A DNA stretch of 9,255 bases from Betaproteobacteria bacterium (GTDB lineage: Bacteria > Pseudomonadota > Gammaproteobacteria > Burkholderiales > SG8-39). Position 1 is the stretch's first letter. Every line of letters starts with the position of its first letter. The notes under the pieces were generated by a model. The model had not been told where the DNA came from. It saw only the letters and a list, made by a program, of their open reading frames with translations, and did no database searches. The stretch lies in the NCBI GenBank assembly GCA_019245555.1, contig JAFARH010000144.1:1-9255 (forward strand), in the 5' to 3' direction. Both the position numbers and the translations under genes were made by a program. Positions 5,935-9,255 of this stretch are shown here, one piece after another.

Positions 5935-6840
5935 TCAGCAGACGTTCTGCGACTCGATGAACACGCGCTTTACGCGCGCATCAGCCCTTTTTATGCGGAC
6001 GTCGAGCTCGTCCATGATGGCGTGGGCGCGGCTGCGCGGCACGTCGCAGGCGATGTCGATGCTGATGTTGGCGAGGATGTACTCGGGCCCGACGTGCATG
6101 GTCAGCACCTCGTTCACGCGCTCGACCTCGCGGTAGCTCCCGACGAGACGCTTGATCTCGGCCACGACTTCGCGGTTGGCGCTCTCGCCGATCAGTAATC
6201 CCTTGGTCTCGCGCGCGAGCCAGATGGCGGTGGCGGCAAGAATGAGCCCGATGATCATCGAGGCCGCGCCGTCGAAGCGCGAGTCGCCCGTGAGCTGGCC
6301 CAAGAGAACGCCGACGAAGGCAACGCCGATGCCGGCGAGCGCCGCGCTGTCCTCTAGCAGTACCGCAAAGTCGGTCGGGTCCTTGCCGCGCCGCACCGCC
6401 TCGACCGTGCTGCGCGAGCCTGCCTTGGCGCGGAACGCCTTGAAGGCGACGAGCCACGTGCCCGCTTCGAAGATCGCGGCAAACGCGAGAACCAGGTAAT
6501 TGACGATTGGATGCTCGACCTCGACCGGATAGAGCAGGTGATGCACGCCCTGGTAGAACGAGACGCCGGCGCCCAGCGCGAAAACGAGGAGCGCGACGAC
6601 GAAGCTCCAGAAATAGATTTCCTTGCCGCGCCCGAAGGGAAAGCGTTCGTCGGCCGGCACTTTCGCGCGGCGCATGCCGTAGAGCAGCAGCGCCTGGTTG
6701 CCGGTGTCGACGACCGAGTGCACGCCCTCGGAGAGCATCGCCGAGCTGCCGGTGATGGCCGCAGCGAGGAACTTGGTCACCGCGATCGCGAGATTTCCCG
6801 CGAGCGCGGCGTAGACGACCTTCTTCGTCCCGGCAGCCAT
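5935..6840 (-). CDS. Cation diffusion facilitator family transporter (ZnT9-like subtype)
   Basis: The 301-residue protein has the cation-efflux plan: about six membrane spans in residues 8-215 and a cytoplasmic C-terminal domain (about 216-301) of the ferredoxin-like fold that dimerises. Family members exchange Zn2+ or other divalent metals for protons. The second span carries the HxxxD half-site (His41, Asp45 in SEGVHSVVDTGNQ). In the fifth span the usual HxxxD is replaced by VLLEDSAALAG: Asp164 is kept, the position of the His is Val160, and Glu163 is next to the Asp. This EDSAAL form is what I recall for ZnT9/SLC30A9-like members, so metal choice may differ from standard zinc exporters. 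The gene begins 18 bp after the dehydrogenase stop; its ATG lies in an 18-bp palindrome. Confidence 0.9.
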   Translation of the reverse strand: MAAGTKKVVYAALAGNLAIAVTKFLAAAITGSSAMLSEGVHSVVDTGNQALLLYGMRRAKVPADERFPFGRGKEIYFWSFVVALLVFALGAGVSFYQGVHHLLYPVEVEHPIVNYLVLAFAAIFEAGTWLVAFKAFRAKAGSRSTVEAVRRGKDPTDFAVLLEDSAALAGIGVAFVGVLLGQLTGDSRFDGAASMIIGLILAATAIWLARETKGLLIGESANREVVAEIKRLVGSYREVERVNEVLTMHVGPEYILANISIDIACDVPRSRAHAIMDELDVRIKRADARVKRVFIESQNVC

Positions 6841-6848
6841 GGCTGCCG
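6831..6848. repeat. 18-bp perfect palindrome over the transporter start codon
   Basis: CGGCAGCCATGGCTGCCG reads the same on both strands and contains the transporter's ATG (6838-6840 on the - strand) at its centre. It fills most of the 18-bp gap to the upstream gene. As RNA it could hide the start codon; as DNA it could be a protein site. Part of the symmetry comes from Met-Ala-Ala codons, so chance is possible. Confidence 0.4.
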
Positions 6849-6858
6849 CTGCTGCAAT

Positions 6859-7935
6859 CTACTTGCCCGTGTAGTCGATCCGATACACCACGCCGGCCCG
6901 ATCGTCGGAGACGAGGAGCGCGCCGTCGGGTGCGACGATCACGTCGACCGGGCGGCCCCAGGCTTCCTCGCCCTGCAGCCAGCCCTGCGCGAACGGCTCG
7001 TAGCTCGCCGCTCTTCCGTCCTTCAGCTTCACCACCGTCACGCGGTAGCCGATCTTGCTCGAGCGGTTCCACGACCCGTGCTCGGCAATGAAGATCGCGC
7101 CGCGATATTCCGCAGGAAACTTGGTGCCGGTATAGAAGCGCATGCCGAGCGAGGCGACGTGCGGGCCGAGCTTCTGCGCCGGCGGCGTGAACTCCTTGCA
7201 GGAGTGCTTGGCGCCGAATTCAGGATCCGAAACGTCGCCCTGGTGGCAATACGGAAAGCCGAAGTTCATGCCGGCCTTGGGCGCGTGATTGAGCTTGTCA
7301 CCCGGCACGTCGTCGCCAAGGAGGTCGCGCCCGTTGTCGGTGAACCAGAGCTCGCGGGTAGCAGGATCCCAGTCGAAGCCGACGCTGTTCCTCACGCCTC
7401 TCGCGAACACCTCGCGTTTCGCGCCCGCGCGCGACACATCCAGCCGGCTGATGGTATTGAACTCGCCGCGCGGCTCGCACACGTTGCAGGGCGCGCCGAT
7501 GTTGATATACAGCTGACCGTCGGGAGCGAAGCGGATCGTCTTCGCGCCATGGTGGCGCTCGTTGGGCAGGTCGTCCGCCACCACCACCGCCTTAGGCGGG
7601 TACTGGAGGTTGTCCTCGATCTTGTCGAAGCGCTGCAGGCGTCCGACTTCGGCGACATACAGCGCGCCATCGCGCATCGCCACGCCGTGCGGCGCGTCGA
7701 GCCCGCGCGCGATCACGACCGGCTTTCCGCCGCCAGCCGGTATCGCATAGACGTTCGAGCCGGTAGAGCCTACGAACAGGGTGCCGCGCTCGCCCAGCGT
7801 CATGGAACGCGCGCGCTCCATGCCTTCGGCGTAGATGGAAATGTGAAATCCCGGCGGCAGCTTGATCTTGTCGAGCTGCGGCGCCGCCACGGCGCTGCCG
7901 GAGAATGCCACTAGGAGGATCAGTACTGTGCGCAT
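6859..7935 (-). CDS. Periplasmic sorbosone/glucose dehydrogenase-type PQQ beta-propeller protein
   Basis: The product is 358 residues from ATG 7935; TTG 7953 would add six. It begins MRTVLILLVAFSGSAVAA, a signal peptide for export to the periplasm. The rest fits the soluble PQQ-dependent glucose/sorbosone dehydrogenase fold: LPPGFHISIYAEG at the start of the mature chain, HGVAMRDGALYVAE, the conserved ERHHGAK (likely catalytic His near 128-129), GVRNSVGFDWDP, LWFTDNGRDLLGDD (near 197-210) and AEHGSWNRS (284-292). Such proteins oxidise sugars or related alcohols and aldehydes with PQQ; the substrate here is unknown and no PQQ synthesis genes are in view. Four cysteines (including PCNVC) may form disulfides. 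It is the first gene of a likely three-gene unit and is divergent from tRNA-Ser, 47 bp away. Confidence 0.87.
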   Translation of the reverse strand: MRTVLILLVAFSGSAVAAPQLDKIKLPPGFHISIYAEGMERARSMTLGERGTLFVGSTGSNVYAIPAGGGKPVVIARGLDAPHGVAMRDGALYVAEVGRLQRFDKIEDNLQYPPKAVVVADDLPNERHHGAKTIRFAPDGQLYINIGAPCNVCEPRGEFNTISRLDVSRAGAKREVFARGVRNSVGFDWDPATRELWFTDNGRDLLGDDVPGDKLNHAPKAGMNFGFPYCHQGDVSDPEFGAKHSCKEFTPPAQKLGPHVASLGMRFYTGTKFPAEYRGAIFIAEHGSWNRSSKIGYRVTVVKLKDGRAASYEPFAQGWLQGEEAWGRPVDVIVAPDGALLVSDDRAGVVYRIDYTGK

Positions 7936-7964
7936 GACGCGAGAGTAGCGCAATGCGCTTGAAG

Positions 7965-7976
7965 TAGAATGCGCTT
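7965..7976 (+). promoter_or_regulatory. Probable tRNA promoter -10 element with GC-rich discriminator
   Basis: TAGAAT (7965-7970) followed by GCGC (7971-7974) lies about 12 nt before the mature tRNA start, as expected for a stable-RNA promoter under stringent control. A -35 box at standard spacing is not obvious. AATGCGCTT occurs twice here (7952-7960 and 7968-7976). Confidence 0.4.
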
Positions 7977-7982
7977 CCTTCC

Positions 7983-8076
7983 GGAGTGATGCCCGAGTGG
8001 CCGAAGGGGGCGCCCTGCTAAGGCGTTATACCGGCTTAAACCGGTATCGAGGGTTCGAATCCCTCTCACTCCGCCA
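7983..8076 (+). tRNA. tRNA-Ser(GCU)
   Basis: A complete cloverleaf can be drawn. The 7-bp acceptor pairs GGAGTGA (7983-7989) with TCACTCC (8066-8072), discriminator G8073, and CCA encoded at 8074-8076. The anticodon stem GCGCC/GGCGT encloses loop CTGCTAA with anticodon GCT, reading AGC/AGU serine codons. A long variable arm (TACCGG paired with CCGGTA), typical of serine tRNAs, and the T arm GAGGG-TTCGAAT-CCCTC follow. The length is 94 nt with CCA. Its last 11 bases overlap the stop end of the antisense LysR gene. Confidence 0.97.
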
Positions 8077-8941
8077 GATCTCTCTCCTTTAGTAGCCAAT
8101 CGCGCAGTAGCGCGGCATTTGCCGACAGCTTGTCCTTCGGCCACACAAGATAGTTCGCGCCCTGCGCGGGCGCGGCGATGTCGAACAGGCGGACCAGCCT
8201 TTTCGCGCGCAGGTCGTCCTCGGCGATGCTGCGCCGCGAGAGCGCGATGCCGCGCCCATCGACTGCGGCTTGAAGGAGCAGGGCGGAGTCGCTGAAGACG
8301 GGGCTTTGCGGCTCGGCGATCTGCACGCTGGCCGCCTGGAACCACGGCGTCCAGAACTCGTCGTCGGATCGCATCAGGCGGAATTTCGCGAGCTCGGCTG
8401 GCCGGCGCGGCATGCGACCGCGATTGAAGCTCGGGCTCGTCACGGGGAAGAGCTCGTCGTCCATGAACTTCAGCGCCTCGAGGCCGGGCCAGTTGCCCTT
8501 GCCGAAGCGGATCGCGATATCGACTTCGTCGCGCTCGAGGTCGACGAGCGCGACCGACGTGTGCAGGTTCACGTCGATCTCGGGATGCTGCTCCATGAAG
8601 CGCCCGAGCCTTGGCATGAGCCAGCGCGCGGCGAAAGAAGGCAGTGTGCTGATGGTCAACGCTTTGCCGCGATCGCGACGGCGGACGACCTGGGCGGCAT
8701 CGGCGATGTCGCGCAGCGCCGCACCGACGCGCCCCGCGAGGTGGCGCCCCGCTTCAGTGAGCGAGACGCGCTTGCCGTTGCGCTGGAAGAGCGGGGTGCC
8801 GAGCGCGCGCTCGAGCGCGCGCACCTGGTGGCTCACCGCGCTGTGCGTAACCGAGATCTCCTCCGCCGCGCGGGAGAAGCTGCCCAGGCGCGCCGCCGCC
8901 TCGAAGGCGCGCAGCGTCGTAAGGGGTGGTAGCCGGATCAT
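8066..8941 (-). CDS. LysR-type transcriptional regulator, GcvA-like
   Basis: The 291-residue protein opens MIRLPPLTTLRAFEAAARLG, the start typical of the GcvA/AmpR-like subgroup. It has a winged helix-turn-helix (about 5-63, with SFSRAAEEISVTHSAVSHQV) and a substrate-binding-protein-like effector domain from about residue 92, including LPSFAARWLMPRL and the DIAIRFG motif near 140-146. The effector is unknown. The TGA stop (8066-8068) lies inside the acceptor stem of tRNA-Ser on the other strand, so the last codons (Leu-Ala-Glu) are read from the complement of the tRNA 3' end. Immediately upstream is an 8+8 bp dyad suited to LysR binding, which suggests autoregulation and possible control of the divergent small gene at 9052. 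Confidence 0.93.
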   Translation of the reverse strand: MIRLPPLTTLRAFEAAARLGSFSRAAEEISVTHSAVSHQVRALERALGTPLFQRNGKRVSLTEAGRHLAGRVGAALRDIADAAQVVRRRDRGKALTISTLPSFAARWLMPRLGRFMEQHPEIDVNLHTSVALVDLERDEVDIAIRFGKGNWPGLEALKFMDDELFPVTSPSFNRGRMPRRPAELAKFRLMRSDDEFWTPWFQAASVQIAEPQSPVFSDSALLLQAAVDGRGIALSRRSIAEDDLRAKRLVRLFDIAAPAQGANYLVWPKDKLSANAALLRDWLLKERDLAE

Positions 8942-8942
8942 G

Positions 8943-8965
8943 CCTTGTGAATATAACTCACAAGG
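8943..8965. promoter_or_regulatory. Candidate LysR operator: 8-bp inverted repeat with T-N11-A core
   Basis: CCTTGTGA (8943-8950) and TCACAAGG (8958-8965) are perfect inverted copies around a 7-bp AT-rich spacer, ATATAAC. The inner TGA...TCA fits the T-N11-A LysR box. The dyad begins 1 bp beyond the LysR start codon, covers its only Shine-Dalgarno-like AAGG, and contains -10-like sequence on both strands (TATATT on -, TATAAC on +). Binding would plausibly repress LysR itself. Confidence 0.6.
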
Positions 8966-9005
8966 AAGGCGAGAAGAAATCGCCTCAGCCCTATGGGGTC
9001 CGGCC

Positions 9006-9011
9006 TACGAT
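9006..9011 (+). promoter_or_regulatory. Possible -10 hexamer TACGAT for the small gene at 9052
   Basis: TACGAT sits about 40 nt upstream of ATG 9052, in the context CCTACGATGG, and would give a leader of roughly 34 nt. No good -35 box is seen 15-19 nt upstream. Confidence 0.25.
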
Positions 9012-9051
9012 GGCTCCCGGTTAGTTAATGACCTTTACAAGGAGAGAGCCA

Positions 9052-9213
9052 ATGAAGCCAATCGAGACCCAGGAGCGCGTAGGCGCAGTGGCGATGGCGC
9101 TCGGCATCACGTTCTCGATCGTCTGGGCACTATCGAGCTACGCATACGCCAAGCCCACTGAGACCGAGCTGCCGCCAGCCGCGAAGCTCGTCGCCGTAAA
9201 GAGCTGCTCCTAG
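9052..9213 (+). CDS. Small single-span membrane or secreted protein, function unknown
   Basis: I do not recognise a named family. The start at ATG 9052 is supported by AAGGAG at 9039-9044, 7 nt upstream, the best ribosome-binding site in the window; an in-frame ATG at 9028 has none. The 53-residue product has a polar N-terminus with few charges, a hydrophobic span at about 11-33 (AVAMALGITFSIVWALSSYAYA), then a short tail that is mildly basic and contains one cysteine near the end (VKSCS). The span could be a membrane anchor, or a signal peptide cleaved after AYA, leaving only about 20 residues. It is divergent from the LysR gene, and its TAG stop overlaps the stop of a convergent small gene. 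Confidence 0.6.
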   Translation: MKPIETQERVGAVAMALGITFSIVWALSSYAYAKPTETELPPAAKLVAVKSCS

Positions 9214-9255
9214 CGCCAGTAGCGGTGATGCCAGTACGGTCCGCCGCGGTAGTAG
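9210..9255 (-). CDS. C-terminal end of a small aromatic/basic-rich protein (truncated by window edge)
   Basis: Reading the - strand from the window edge, the last 14 codons give YYRGGPYWHHRYWR followed by TAG (complement of 9210-9212). Such Tyr/Trp/His/Arg/Gly-rich tails are common at the ends of small secreted proteins in betaproteobacteria, and this composition is unlikely for a random frame. The start lies beyond the window, so length and signal peptide cannot be checked. Its stop shares the CTAG tetranucleotide with the stop of the + strand small gene. Confidence 0.5.
   Translation of the reverse strand, partial: YYRGGPYWHHRYWR

Noticed and set aside
6511..7914. 467-codon open frame on the + strand
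   Set aside because: It lies antisense to the transporter and dehydrogenase genes, both of which have clear family motifs. Its translation is Arg/Ala/His/Glu-rich with no recognisable domain, as expected for an antisense shadow in GC-rich DNA.
8412..9161. 249-codon open frame on the + strand
   Set aside because: It is antisense to the LysR gene for most of its length and then out of frame with the better-supported small gene at 9052.
1..9255. Mobile element, CRISPR array, toxin-antitoxin or defence system
   Set aside because: No transposase, integrase, spaced repeats, nuclease/NTPase pair or toxin-like gene was found on either strand, and no obvious composition break was noticed by eye.

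Overview
The window is GC-rich, densely coded chromosomal DNA, most likely from a betaproteobacterium (Burkholderiales or a neighbouring order). Supporting signs are a monofunctional two-ACT-domain aspartokinase of about 418 residues, a CCA-encoding tRNA-Ser(GCU), a DUF4124-like secreted protein, a DUF2799-like lipoprotein, a GcvA-type LysR regulator, and TAGAAT/TACGAT promoter-like hexamers followed by GC-rich sequence. The taxonomic call is inference from gene content. There is no sign of phage, insertion sequence, CRISPR array or plasmid replication genes.

Left block, + strand (1-4412): the 3' end of a pirin gene; a membrane-anchored trypsin-like (S1C/HtrA-type, no PDZ) serine protease; a BatA-like von Willebrand A membrane protein 12 nt downstream; a TerC-family membrane protein; and lysC, the first enzyme of the aspartate pathway, 9 nt after terC. 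lysC carries a strong internal ribosome-binding site at the place where a separate ACT-domain beta subunit would start.

Middle (4414-5641): a Crp/Fnr-type regulator converges on lysC with one base between the stop codons. Divergent from it is a small secreted DUF4124-like protein. The following gap of about 147 bp between convergent genes holds an 82-nt set of four nested inverted repeats that no gene explains.

Right-middle, - strand (7935 down to 5642): a probable three-gene transcription unit made of a periplasmic sorbosone/glucose dehydrogenase-type beta-propeller protein, a cation diffusion facilitator of the ZnT9-like subtype, and a DUF2799-like lipoprotein. An 18-bp perfect palindrome covers the transporter's start codon.

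Right end (7983-9255): tRNA-Ser(GCU) on the + strand, whose 3' end overlaps the stop end of an antisense GcvA-like LysR gene; an 8+8 bp dyad with a T-N11-A core directly upstream of that LysR gene; a 53-residue single-span small protein with an excellent ribosome-binding site; and the C-terminal codons of an aromatic/basic-rich small protein converging on it.

No stretch over 300 bp lacks a gene. The main gene-free gaps are 280-381 (one small hairpin), 5155-5236 (nothing convincing), 5495-5641 (the nested repeats) and 8942-9051 (the LysR dyad and a -10-like hexamer). Most of the window is ordinary housekeeping and accessory metabolism. I found no clear novel multi-gene system; the points worth checking are regulatory and RNA-level signals plus a few small proteins.
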